Under the pieces are notes generated by a model, which saw only the letters and a list, made by a program, of their open reading frames with translations, did not search any database and was not told where the DNA came from. Positions 11,421-21,835 of a stretch of DNA of 64,000 bases are shown piece by piece. The DNA lies in assembly GCA_009823505.1 (NCBI GenBank), contig VZQC01003076.1, positions 1,016,141 through 1,080,140 on the forward strand, in the 5' to 3' direction. Numbering within the stretch: position 1 is the first letter of the stretch; every line of letters begins with the position of its first letter. This DNA comes from Rhizomys pruinosus (Eukaryota; Chordata; Mammalia; Rodentia; Spalacidae). The position numbers were made by a program, and so were the translations under genes.

Positions 11421-11916
11421 CGGCTTGCGGGAAACATCTGAGTCCTCCCTGGAAGTGGCCCCGGTCCTACCTCTCTCAGGCTCTCCCCGCTTCGTCGTCT
11501 CCCCCCGCCCCCGCCCCCGTCTCTTCCTAGCCCTTTTCCTTCTTATTCTTCCCCTCTGCTTCCAGCCCCCCCCATCTGCTTATTTCTTGCAATGGGAGTT
11601 TTATTCTTTATAAGCCTTTGCCACACAACTGCCCCCCCACCCTCGTAAGACTCCCTCCCCCTTCCAACAATCCAAAAGACAAGGAAAATACACACGAGGC
11701 AGACCCAAGGCCAGAAACTTACCTGCTGTCAGCCAGCTGCAAAGTCAGGGCTCACTTATGCTCCCCCCCAAATCAATTGTCCTTCCTTTTTAAAGCTTTG
11801 CTCTCTCCTTGGGAGGGGAATACACCTCTGGCTCCCAACTCCAGGCAGTCACTCTTTACAATTTATTTTGTCGTACATCATTTGATCACCATGAATTAGC
11901 AACAGCAAGAAAATGT
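11421..11916. promoter_or_regulatory. KLHL14 upstream flank beyond the CpG island
   Basis: C/T-rich sequence with falling CpG density. A minus-strand TTATAAAG lies near 11605, but it is downstream of the favoured exon 1 donor, so its role is unclear. The stretch 11726-11900 is the likely place for exon 1 and the transcription start if the donor at 11717-11725 is used. No ORF here looks real. Confidence 0.35.
11717..11725 (-). other. KLHL14: Candidate splice donor of the non-coding KLHL14 exon 1
   Basis: On the minus strand this reads CAG|GTAAGT, a perfect consensus donor, with the exon ending at 11723. Joining it to the acceptor at 9768 would remove a 1955-bp intron and put the transcription start a little to the right of 11.75 kb. 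Weaker donors exist at about 11110 (CAG|GTTAGG) and 11466 (GAG|GTAGGA). Transcript data would decide between them. Confidence 0.45.
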
Positions 11917-11990
11917 AGGAGAGGGAGAAAAGAGAGAAAGAGAGAGGGAGAGAGAGAGGAGAGAGAGAGAGGGAGAGAGAGAGGGAGCAG
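11917..11990. repeat. GA-rich low-complexity tract
   Basis: Runs of gaga/ggga purines on the plus strand (pyrimidines on the KLHL14 strand), just upstream of the candidate exon 1. Such tracts can take non-B DNA forms, but no function can be read here. Confidence 0.9.
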
Positions 11991-12189
11991 AGCTTTCTGC
12001 AAGAGAAGAAGAAGAAAAAATGTACGTGTGACAAATTATGCTACCAAGAAACAACACATCATTATCCTTGGGCCTGGGGCTCAGTGAGTCGTAACGAGAG
12101 TAATAGGAAATCCACGGTTGGGGAGAGAAATGGTCGTGCTTGGCCGGTAGAGAGAGACGGTACAGGGGGATGGATGCTGGAGAGACTCG

Positions 12190-12580
12190 CAAAATTATGG
12201 CTCAAGGCTATTGTAAAAATTGTCGAGCGTAAATGACTGCGATTTCAAACATCTTTGGAAGAAAGAAGGGGAAAAAGCGAGCCCCCCCTCCCTCCCTCTC
12301 CCTCTCTCTCCCTCTCTCTTCTCTTCTCTCTATAAAGAACCGTCAAGTTTTAGTGCGCATTGCTAATTAGTCAATTTCTCTCTGCCTTCACAGGCTGGCG
12401 ACTTCGCTGCTGAGCTGAAACTGCTAATTTCTGTGACCAGCTTTTTTCTTAGCTGTGATCTGGATGAATGAGTAGCTGTCTCACAGAGATGACAAAAATA
12501 AACTCTAATCCCCCCCAAAATTTCCACTACATCTTTCTCATGCATAGATTTATGATCTTCAAGCGCTCTGTGCAATATGC
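12190..12580. promoter_or_regulatory. Candidate upstream regulatory sequence
   Basis: A repeat-free, AT-balanced stretch about 2.5-2.9 kb upstream of the ATG with homeodomain-like TAAT cores (gctaattagtcaatt at about 12361-12375) and no coding potential. It is split by a CT-rich tract (12282-12334). It has the look of conserved non-coding DNA near a developmental gene, but I could not align it to other mammals. Confidence 0.25.
12282..12334. repeat. CT-rich low-complexity tract
   Basis: cccctccctccctctc-type pyrimidine run ending ctctctataaag. The TATAAA at its right end could serve as a plus-strand TATA box, but nothing downstream supports a promoter. Confidence 0.85.
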
Positions 12581-13291
12581 AAACTTTTTGTGTCTGTATA
12601 TATGCTGTTGTTTCTAGCTTCCACTACATTGGTATGCGGCCTTTTCCCTCCCTGCCAGCACCCCCACACTCTGAAATGCAGAAACCGTCTGATCTCAAAG
12701 TCAGCTAAGATGCCACTTCCGCCTGTTTTGGTATTTAGGATCTGGGGCTGACTTGGAAGACACCAGCCTTTGCCTAAGAAGGCAGAGGACACAAACTAGG
12801 GGTGGGGGTGGGGGGAGAGGGCTGGTAAAATAGAGGCCAGCCTTTGCTATTCAGGCTTTATGATCTTATTGGAAACCATATTTTTTCTCATCGTTTTTGC
12901 CTGGTTAAACAGCTACCTTGGACGTTCTCTGTCAGCTCTTCAACATGTAAGAGTACCGAAATCATGTTTTTTATTTTTTAAATTAGGACATTATCATATT
13001 GTCAGATTTGTATTTCAATTAGGAGACTTTGATTGCAGGAGCCAGCAGCAAGGGCTAGACCCAACTGCTATTTCACAAATGTAACCTTGTAACTTTGGGG
13101 TACACCTGATGAATAAGTAGGAGGCCATAAGGCTCACACTGTTGACCTTGCTTAACATGCAGAATGAATCTAGGCTTCTAGAACTTCAGCTCTACTAGAG
13201 ACTCATGGCTGTTTGGTAGAAAGCATGTTCTCCAGTCTTGTTTCATGGTGTGGTGCCATTCTTTCAGTTATCAATGTGAGTTGGAGGTGCC

Positions 13292-13410
13292 CAAGAAGAA
13301 GAAGAAGAAAGAGGAGGAGGAGGAGAAGGAGAAGGAAAAGAAGAGGAGGAGGAGGAGAAGGAGGAGGAGGAGGAGGAGGAGGAGGAGGAGGAGGAGGAGG
13401 AGGAGGAGGG
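13292..13410. repeat. (AAG/GAG/GGA)n purine tract running into an assembly gap
   Basis: At least 119 bp of pure plus-strand purines in triplets, changing from aag to gag to a perfect gga repeat, then cut by the gap. The true length is unknown. Confidence 0.95.
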
Positions 13411-14350
13411 NNNNNNNNNNNNNNNNNNNNNNNNNNNNNNNNNNNNNNNNNNNNNNNNNNNNNNNNNNNNNNNNNNNNNNNNNNNNNNNNNNNNNNNNNN
13501 NNNNNNNNNNNNNNNNNNNNNNNNNNNNNNNNNNNNNNNNNNNNNNNNNNNNNNNNNNNNNNNNNNNNNNNNNNNNNNNNNNNNNNNNNNNNNNNNNNNN
13601 NNNNNNNNNNNNNNNNNNNNNNNNNNNNNNNNNNNNNNNNNNNNNNNNNNNNNNNNNNNNNNNNNNNNNNNNNNNNNNNNNNNNNNNNNNNNNNNNNNNN
13701 NNNNNNNNNNNNNNNNNNNNNNNNNNNNNNNNNNNNNNNNNNNNNNNNNNNNNNNNNNNNNNNNNNNNNNNNNNNNNNNNNNNNNNNNNNNNNNNNNNNN
13801 NNNNNNNNNNNNNNNNNNNNNNNNNNNNNNNNNNNNNNNNNNNNNNNNNNNNNNNNNNNNNNNNNNNNNNNNNNNNNNNNNNNNNNNNNNNNNNNNNNNN
13901 NNNNNNNNNNNNNNNNNNNNNNNNNNNNNNNNNNNNNNNNNNNNNNNNNNNNNNNNNNNNNNNNNNNNNNNNNNNNNNNNNNNNNNNNNNNNNNNNNNNN
14001 NNNNNNNNNNNNNNNNNNNNNNNNNNNNNNNNNNNNNNNNNNNNNNNNNNNNNNNNNNNNNNNNNNNNNNNNNNNNNNNNNNNNNNNNNNNNNNNNNNNN
14101 NNNNNNNNNNNNNNNNNNNNNNNNNNNNNNNNNNNNNNNNNNNNNNNNNNNNNNNNNNNNNNNNNNNNNNNNNNNNNNNNNNNNNNNNNNNNNNNNNNNN
14201 NNNNNNNNNNNNNNNNNNNNNNNNNNNNNNNNNNNNNNNNNNNNNNNNNNNNNNNNNNNNNNNNNNNNNNNNNNNNNNNNNNNNNNNNNNNNNNNNNNNN
14301 NNNNNNNNNNNNNNNNNNNNNNNNNNNNNNNNNNNNNNNNNNNNNNNNNN
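13411..14350. other. Assembly gap, 940 N
   Basis: A run of N between the purine repeat and the T-run of a B1 element. Predicted proteins spanning it are meaningless. Confidence 1.
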
Positions 14351-14509
14351 TTTTTTTTTTTTTTTTTGTCTTTTCGAGACAGGGTCTCCCTGTAGCCCCA
14401 GCTGACCTGGAACTCACTCTGTAGACCAGGCTGGCCTTGAACTCACAAAGATCCACCTGCCTCTGCCTCCTAAGTGCTAGGATTAAAGGCGTGCGCCACC
14501 ACGCCAGAC
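14351..14509 (-). mobile_element. B1 SINE, antisense
   Basis: T-run directly at the gap edge, then the B1 complement: tcgagacagggtctccctgt, ggccttgaactcac, ctaagtgctaggattaaagg, ending at cacgccaga. Its left target-site duplication, if any, is inside the gap. Confidence 0.93.
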
Positions 14510-16734
14510 TGCTACCTGTAATTTTAATTAACACCTGGGCAGAAGAGGGAGAGAGTAAGTTTTGGGGGTCGGAGGGGGGCTTGCTTATTCTAAAATAGGT
14601 GTTGAAAAGAAGTGCCTTGGTCTGTTTCCTTCTTAAATTTTAAAGTTATCATACTTGATAATGCTTAAAAGTTCAGAGGAAAATGACAACTCTGGCTATT
14701 CTGTAATTAATTAAGAAAAGAATATTGATAGTAAAAGCACCCCCTTAAAATCTGTGCATAAACAAACATGTATATCATGTAATTCCCATACCTCTAATAT
14801 CTTGCACAGGCTTTGACAGAAATTATTCTGGACTCACAAATGTGATGACACTGTTTACAATAAATCCCGTTATGAAAGATTCAATTTGCAGCAATCAGAT
14901 GGTAGCTACTAAGCGATTGTAAGTATTTGAATTTTATCCTACTTCACTGTTCAACATACAGAAATTGCATCTGTGTGTTTGATCTATCCTGCTGAGCACT
15001 ATCAGCAGCTTGCAACTCTGCCACTATTGTTTTTAAAATGGCAGAAAGGACGTGACTAGTCAAGAGCACTCAGCAGGGTAGATTTCACAGGGCAGAAGAG
15101 AAGCCAGAATTGTCTTTGAAAAAAAAACAACAACAACTCATAATCATGTAGTCATCTAATTCAAGCAGTCTTCATCCTTCAACAGAATTATCAAAATTAT
15201 TCATCAGTGAATCTGCATTTAAACTATGTGCAGTGGGAAGATTCTCTAGCTACTGCCCTGAACAGTCTACTGGAGCTGCTATCAGTGCTAAACAGCCTGG
15301 TCAGCCTTCCAGGTGGCAGAGATCCAGGCATATCGGTGGCCCCAGTTGCTCACAACTATCTCCTTGGACTGGGTGGAGTAAGATGATCTGTAGAGCACTT
15401 CTAGAGGTGTTGGGGGTGGTCATAGAACATGAAGGGTCAGCCACACTGAAGCTTTATTTCCCCTAACTCTCGACTTCTAATTCAAATTTATGAGTAGTCT
15501 TCAAACTGTATGAATGTCAGAGCCAGTCCTCCTCTGTGTTTCTTTTTAGATAGTAGCTGTTCCTTTCTGTGGGCTGACCTTGAAGATTGCTGTCATTGTG
15601 AGAAGCATTGATAAAAGAGGAAATAATTACTATCACAAAGTCCTCATCGACATGAAACTTATTGAAGAACAGTAAAAGTAATAGTGCTATTGGGTAGCAT
15701 TTACCCCAAATCCAATGGTCTATTGCTCTAAGGTTAAACCTAAGTCCTTGCCCTTGACCCAGGATACCCCAGGTTTCAGGTACCCATTTCTAGCTCCCCT
15801 TTGGATACTGTTCTGTCTTAGCTACTATCTGGACTCTCCTGACTCACACTAAGGCATTTATGGTTAGGTTTTGCATTTAGAAGAGGGATTGGGTCTGTAC
15901 ACATAAACCCTCTCCTCTCTCTCTCTTCAACGTCAGTTCAGATGTTTTCTACTATGAAATTTTTGAAGGCAGCTTCAAGCAAGAACAATTGTTATTGCCT
16001 AAGGAGCTCACTGGCTGTATAATGGGGCCCATTATAAGCCTTCTAGATGCTTTATTTTCTTAATCCTTTTGCTAATCTTATGAGAGAGTTTGAGTAGATT
16101 GCAGAAGTAGCTAGGACTCTCTACCTTTCCAGTATCCAGTTCACAGTAGGTGACCTTGCTCCATATCCCATTAGGAGTGAATCTTCTTTCCCACATCTCG
16201 ACTATGAGCTGGCTTGGTTATTTGCTTAGACCAATAGAAAATCCCAGACTCTGTGCTAATTCTAACCTAGGCTCCAAGATACATAGGATGCTTCTAAACC
16301 CACCAGTCCAACTCTTTAGCTCTGACAGCTACTACGTGAAAAATTCGTGTAGCTTGGTGGAAAGCAAGTCCCTATGTGGGCCAGCATTCTCCAGCTCAGC
16401 TGGTAAGTGAACTTGGGTGCACAATGACCCCAGGCAAGAGAGAAGACCTTGGGTACTCTGGATTGTTTATTCACAGAATCCTCAGCTACATATATGGCTG
16501 CTGTTTGAAGTCATCAGTATTAGGGGTGATTTTGCTCTGTAGTCAAATTAACTGATGACAAAAAATATCATTATAATTTTAATGATGATAAAAATCAAAG
16601 ATGGAGAAAGAGGTGGAATTTTCAGAATCATGTATTTTCAAAAGTAGAACTGAGATTCAAGCAAATATATCCTGACTTGATAGCTCAGCCAGTTTTCTAC
16701 ATTGGACACTGCCTCCTATGACCGATCTGTTTCC
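14510..16734. other. Unique intergenic sequence
   Basis: AT-rich, repeat-poor DNA without a convincing ORF. It contains a short imperfect inverted repeat (14982-14999 with 15066-15083) reported among the findings. Nothing else recognised. Confidence 0.6.
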
Positions 16735-16802
16735 CTTCCTTCCTTCCTTCCTTCCTTCCTTCCTTCCTTCCTTCCTTCCTTCCTTCCTTCCTTCCTTCCT
16801 TC
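16735..16802. repeat. (TTCC)n microsatellite
   Basis: About 17 perfect TTCC tetranucleotides in a row; likely polymorphic in length. Confidence 0.97.
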
Positions 16803-18784
16803 ATCAACTACATGTTGAGAAGTTATTACCAACCCAATAACATACCGAAGATAGAAGAATGAATAAAGTTGATTCTTGGTCTCAAAGGCCTAACATTCTA
16901 GCGGTAAAGACAGGCAAGGATGTTAGACACAGCTGGGAAATGAATAATTACAAATAATAATTGCTCTAATAATAGTACATATACAGACCTGGGGTAACTT
17001 CTTAGTGCTTATTATTGGTGATATCTTTTGATATTCATTAGTTACTGATTTGATAGGTACTTATTTAGGGAAATTTATACCATTATAAATAAACTACAAC
17101 CAGTCTTTCATGAGAGGAAGCATGTTAGTTGGCAAAAATTACCATAGTTCATAGATCTGCATCATGTTCAAAGTAGTTGTTCAGTAAATATGTTAGTAGA
17201 GTATTAGAAGTGATTTATCAGAAAATTATAGAAAAAATAAGGGGAAAGGGGGTTGATATTTCATAGTCAAGTACTGGTTAGGGTACCTACCTCACCAAAG
17301 CAATGTTAGTGAAACTCCTGATTATACCGATATGTTGTCTTACAATTCAGAAAAGTCCTTATAATCTCATAACATTTTTACTTAGAGCACACAGAGAAGA
17401 GCTTACTGGGATCTTCATAAATGCTGCCTTAGACCTTTCACTTGTGCCAACATCCTCCAGCAACCTCTCTGAGATTTTGGAGTTACTTTTATGGGCAGAG
17501 TAATTAAATCAGTAAGCGAAAGTTATGCAGGGCTACAATTCCAAGTAGGTTTCTAGAAGGGGATCCCCAAGCTTTGAATCTTGGGTCTGGAAATTTCCAT
17601 TTGTGTGACCTTTCAAAAATGGACTCTTTCTGCTTAGTTTTCTCATCTGAGAACAGGATTATTATTACGGTACCTATCTCAAAGGATTTTATGATATTGA
17701 ATTTTTATAAGTAGGTTTTAAGTACCTAGAACAAAGTGAATGCTATATGAATAATTCTTAAATTAGAAAAAAAAATAGACACAGCTAGAGAATTCTGTTT
17801 TTCTTTTATTCTATTTTTGAAGATTCTTCCTCATGCTTAACAATTACTAGGTGGGAGATAGAATAAATCTGCTCTTCTTGGGTTTTTAATAATTTAGGAT
17901 GCTATTCTGAGAGTGGCAGATCATGAGAGCACCACTATTTTTGACTTTACTTTCCAGATATTACATGTTTCATTGGGTTTACTTGTAGTTTTAAAAGCTG
18001 CCACTCTTTTTCCTTTGAGGACATTGATACTCCATGCTTGTGCTTGAGTAATTAAGACTTTTTAAAAATTAAAGGTATTAATGACAGGATGTACATATAT
18101 TCCTGACTCTAGAAGGTGGCATTTTGGTCATTGGTCCTTATGTTGGTGGCTGAGATAAGAGAGGATACTGAAGCACTTTGGCTCTCAAATCACTTGTAAC
18201 TCTGCATCATTTTTCTGGGTCAGGTCTTCTCTCAGTTTTCCTATATTTAACTGCTATAACGGGATGCACTGACGAAGAGTAGCTAGAATGAATGATCCCC
18301 CAAATTTAGTTGGGAACTCTCCTAGGGACCTGGGAGATGAGAGTTTAGGCTGTAGGAGAAAGACAAATGTATTGTTTCCTCTTGAAAGTAACCCAGAGTA
18401 TGGGAGCCAGAGGTCTTTACCCAGTCATCTTTGTGGAAATAGGTCACATACAAACAAGAAATCAAGAACATGGAAGTATTTTGAGTGCATTGACAGAAAT
18501 TATGTATACTTTGAAATTATTTTACATATATCAAAAGTTTTCAAAATTTGAGTTTATGGGTGAATCTTTATTTTCCTCCAGGTATGCCGAACTCTGAATG
18601 CTTGTTTAAAAAGCAATATTTTTCCTCTTCTCTACCAATTCTTAATAATGAAGATATGTGATACATATTTTTTTCTCCTCCAGAATATTCAGTAATACTT
18701 TTTATAGTTCACAGAAAATAATGACCTGCATTTCTTAGTCAAATATTTATAAGGCTAATAACCAAATATTGGGACGTTGTTATA
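16803..18784. other. Unique intergenic sequence
   Basis: AT-rich sequence with no recognised gene or repeat. Short open frames present are at chance level. Confidence 0.6.
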
Positions 18785-18798
18785 AGAATTTGATTTTT

Positions 18799-19009
18799 GG
18801 GCTGGAGAGATGGCTCAGTGGTTAAGATCACCTACTGCTTTTGCAGAGGACCTGGGTTCAATTCCTAGCACCCACATGGTGGCTAAGAACCGTCTTTAAC
18901 TCCAGTTCCAGGGGAATCCAATGCCCTCTTCTGACCTCTGCGGTATTGCACAACATGGGTGCACCAACCTACATGCAGACAGTATACTCATACACATAAA
19001 AATATAAAT
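18799..19009 (+). mobile_element. B3-like SINE with target-site duplication
   Basis: Starts gggctggagagatggctcag and ends tacatgcagacagtatactc plus an A-rich tail. The direct repeat agaatttgatttt lies at 18785-18797 and 19010-19022. This copy lacks the duplicated internal box. Confidence 0.94.
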
Positions 19010-19266
19010 AGAATTTGATTTTCATTGAGGCACTAGATCCAACGTGACATGTTTATAGTGTGGATATTCGTTTATGTTTGCTTTTGGCTTCTTTTGTATT
19101 AGTGCAAAACTCTTCAACTTGAATTTTTATAAAATTTTTCTGTTTTCCTTTTTCTTTTTCATTATATCCCCGTTTTCCTATCCCGGCCTATTCTACTGTT
19201 GGTTTCATAATGGAATAGTCGTAATATTTAGTAAAGTTGTTCAAATTATTCCAATTGTATATATAT

Positions 19267-19504
19267 TTTTAATTTTATTTATTTCTGTATGTGTATGGAT
19301 GTACTGTCTGCATGCAGGTTTGTGCACCCGTGTCGTGCAACGCCGCGGAGGTCAGAAGAGGGTCTCGGATTCCCCTGGAACTGGAATTCTCCTGGAATTG
19401 GAGTTTCAGACGGTTCTCGGACGCCATGTGGGTGCTGGGGATCGAACCCGGGTCCTCTGCAAGAGCAGTCGGCGCTCTTAACCGCTAGGCCATCTCTCCA
19501 GCCC
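19267..19504 (-). mobile_element. B3-like SINE, duplicated-box subfamily
   Basis: Antisense copy from the T/A-rich end (tttttaattttatttatttc) to ctctccagccc. The pair ctggaactggaatt / ctggaattggagtt shows the internal duplication. Little diverged. Confidence 0.94.
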
Positions 19505-19568
19505 TCTAATTATATATTTCTTATTGTTATCCTGTTGAAGCATTTTCTGAAAGTTTGTCCACATTTTT

Positions 19569-19811
19569 AAAATATTTTTTTAATTTTATTTATTTCTGTA
19601 TGTGTATGAGTGTACTGTCTGCATGTAGATTTGTGCACCCGTGTCGTGCAATGCCGCGGAGGTCAGAAGAGGGCGTCAGATTCCCCTGGAACTGGAGTTA
19701 AAGACGGTTCTCAGTTGCCATGTGGGTGCTGGGGATTGATCCCGGTCCCGGGTCCTCTCTCTGCAAGAGCAGTCAGCACGCTCTTAACTGCTAGGCCATC
19801 TCTCCAGCCCC
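19569..19811 (-). mobile_element. B3-like SINE in a nested insertion
   Basis: Antisense copy ending ctctccagcccc. The short direct repeat ccacattttt lies at 19559-19568 and 19811-19820. A longer near-repeat (gtttgtccacatttt at 19553-19567, gtttgtgcacatttt at 19986-20000) encloses this SINE and the following B1. One therefore inserted into the target-site duplication of the other. Confidence 0.9.
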
Positions 19812-19815
19812 CACA

Positions 19816-19983
19816 TTTTTTTTTTTTTTTTTTTTTGGTATTTTTGAGACAGGGTCTCCCTTTTTTTAGTCCCAGCTGGCCTGGAGCTCACTCTGTATAC
19901 CAGACTGGCCTTGAACTCACCAAGATCCGCCTGCCTCTGCCTCCCAAGTGCTAGGATTAAAGGCCTGTGCCACCACACCTGGC
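19816..19983 (-). mobile_element. B1 SINE, antisense, nested with the preceding SINE
   Basis: T-run, gagacagggtctccc, a small T insertion, ccagctggcctggagctc, ctaggattaaaggcctgtgc, ending cacacctggc. Shares the enclosing direct repeat described for the neighbouring B3 element. Confidence 0.92.
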
Positions 19984-20000
19984 TAGTTTGTGCACATTTT

Positions 20001-20712
20001 AAGAATTAATGGATTGAATGACAAATAAAGAATTCTATACAGTATCTCATTTTATTTTCTTAAAGGAAATTCCACTAAACTAGTATATTTTATCAAAATC
20101 CAATAGTATCATTCAGTCAAGACTAATATAACATGACAAACCTGAATTGGAACTTTTTGTTTTGTCTTTGTAACTTCTGTTGAAGAAATAAACACCGGTT
20201 GTGTTAAGAACTGATTTAGGTTCTCCGTGGGAATTTAAATTCTATCTGTAAGAATCTTTGGCCCTATTATAATGCATTCTATTGTTAATTTCCTTGGTTT
20301 TCTAGTAGTCAATTGAAACTAGAAGAGTCTAGAAAATGTCATAACCTTCTTATTGTGTAAGAGGCAGATCTCCAGAATTGCAACTCTTCATAAACTTGAA
20401 AAAAAAAATATATATATATACTATCCACATAAAATTTGTAGCATGTTTAGAGTGGGAACAATCTGCAGCTGACTTTTATCTGCAAATGTTTATTTGCTCA
20501 TTTTGTAACTATGTGCTTCTGATGTTTGACAGAAAAACCTAAATATAATGATTTTTTGTAAATGAAAATCACTTAGAGTAGAAGATATATTTTTATGTGT
20601 TTGTTGTATTGTTGTTCCCCAAAGTTACTACTCCTCAGTGTGGTCAGCTGTCAGAATAATGACTGTAAAATTGCATTTCATTTCTTCTAAGATGAAAGGT
20701 ATTTTACATAAA
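20001..20712. other. Unique intergenic sequence
   Basis: AT-rich, with a small (TA) run at 20409-20421. No gene or repeat recognised. Confidence 0.6.
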
Positions 20713-20877
20713 CTTTTTTTTTTTTTTTTTGTTTGTCTTTTCGAGACCCAGGGTCCCCTGTAGCCCCGTTTTGGAACTCACTCGTAGACCAGGCTGGCCT
20801 TGCAAACTCACAACGATTCCGCCTCCTGCCTCTGCTTCCTAAGTGCTCGGATTAAGGCGTGAGCCACCACGCCTGGC
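20713..20877 (-). mobile_element. B1 SINE with many small indels
   Basis: Antisense B1 (tcgagaccc, gaccaggctggccttg, ccaccacgcctggc), but with numerous one- and two-base insertions and deletions relative to other copies here. The pattern looks more like sequencing noise than age. Confidence 0.88.
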
Positions 20878-21033
20878 TAGATAAACATTTTAGGACAGAT
20901 TTTAGATTTGTAGGAAATTTTCAAAGATAATAAAGAACTCTTGTTTGCATGATGCATTTGTTACAATCAATGAGCATCATGGGTAAATTATTATCAGGTA
21001 ACATGCAGAACCTCCCAGTTTATGCAGTCTTTT

Positions 21034-21260
21034 AAAATATATATTATTTTTATTATTATTTTATGTGTGTGAGTCTAGTGCCTACACATATTTAAGAACA
21101 TCCATGTCACGCAATGCCCACAGAGGTTGTAAGAGGCCATTGGATCCCTTGGAGCTGGAATTACTGAAAGTCGTTAGCTAGTATGTGAGTTCTGAATCGA
21201 ACCCCAGTCCTTGGCAAGAATGCCCCATGGTCATAACTGCTGAGCCTTCTCTCCAGCCCT
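21034..21260 (-). mobile_element. Older B3-like SINE
   Basis: Antisense copy with cgcaatgcccacagaggttg, cttggagctggaatta and ctgagccttctctccagccc. More diverged than the young copies. Confidence 0.85.
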
Positions 21261-21689
21261 TTACGCAGCAGTGTCTTTCTGCTCAGCCCGCTGGTGGATC
21301 ACAGTGTTTACTTATTGTTCGCTTAGGTTCCTTTGGGCTGTACAGTTTCTCAGACTTCCCTTGGTTTTTATTGTTTTGGTCAGGTAATTTGTAGAATTCC
21401 CTTAAACCTGGAATTGTCTGATATTTTCCTCAACATTAGGCTGGGATTATCAATTCTTGTGAGGAGGACCATGGTGGTAAAGTACCATTTTCATTAATAA
21501 TATGCAATATGACATCATCTTTGTGTGAAGCTTGATCCCTGGGTGTGGTAGTGTTTACCAGGTTTCTTCATAGGAAAAGCTATCATTTCCTTCCTTCTCT
21601 TTTCTCCCTTATTCCCTTTCTTCCTTTCTTCCTCTCTTTCTTCCTTCTTCCTTTCCTTTCATTTATGCACTTTTTTCTTCTTTTTTTTT

Positions 21690-21835
21690 TTTAGCATTTT
21701 TTTTATGATGCTTTGTTGCATTTTCATACATCATTTCCAATTCCGTTACAAGGCATATTTCCCTTTCCCTACCCCCCCACCCCCACCCCAACCGACATCA
21801 TGCATTCTGCCATAATGTCCTGCATTTATTTTTCT
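21690..21835 (-). mobile_element. Probable L1 3'-end fragment
   Basis: Complement of an A-tail plus G-rich tract: tttttttatgatgctttg ... cccccccacccccacccc. Same arrangement as 2175-2360. The C/T-rich and T-run sequence before it (21590-21690) is low complexity. Confidence 0.4.

Noticed and set aside
13203..14534. Frames of about 400 codons spanning the gap
   Set aside because: Most residues come from N. The rest is a triplet repeat and a B1.
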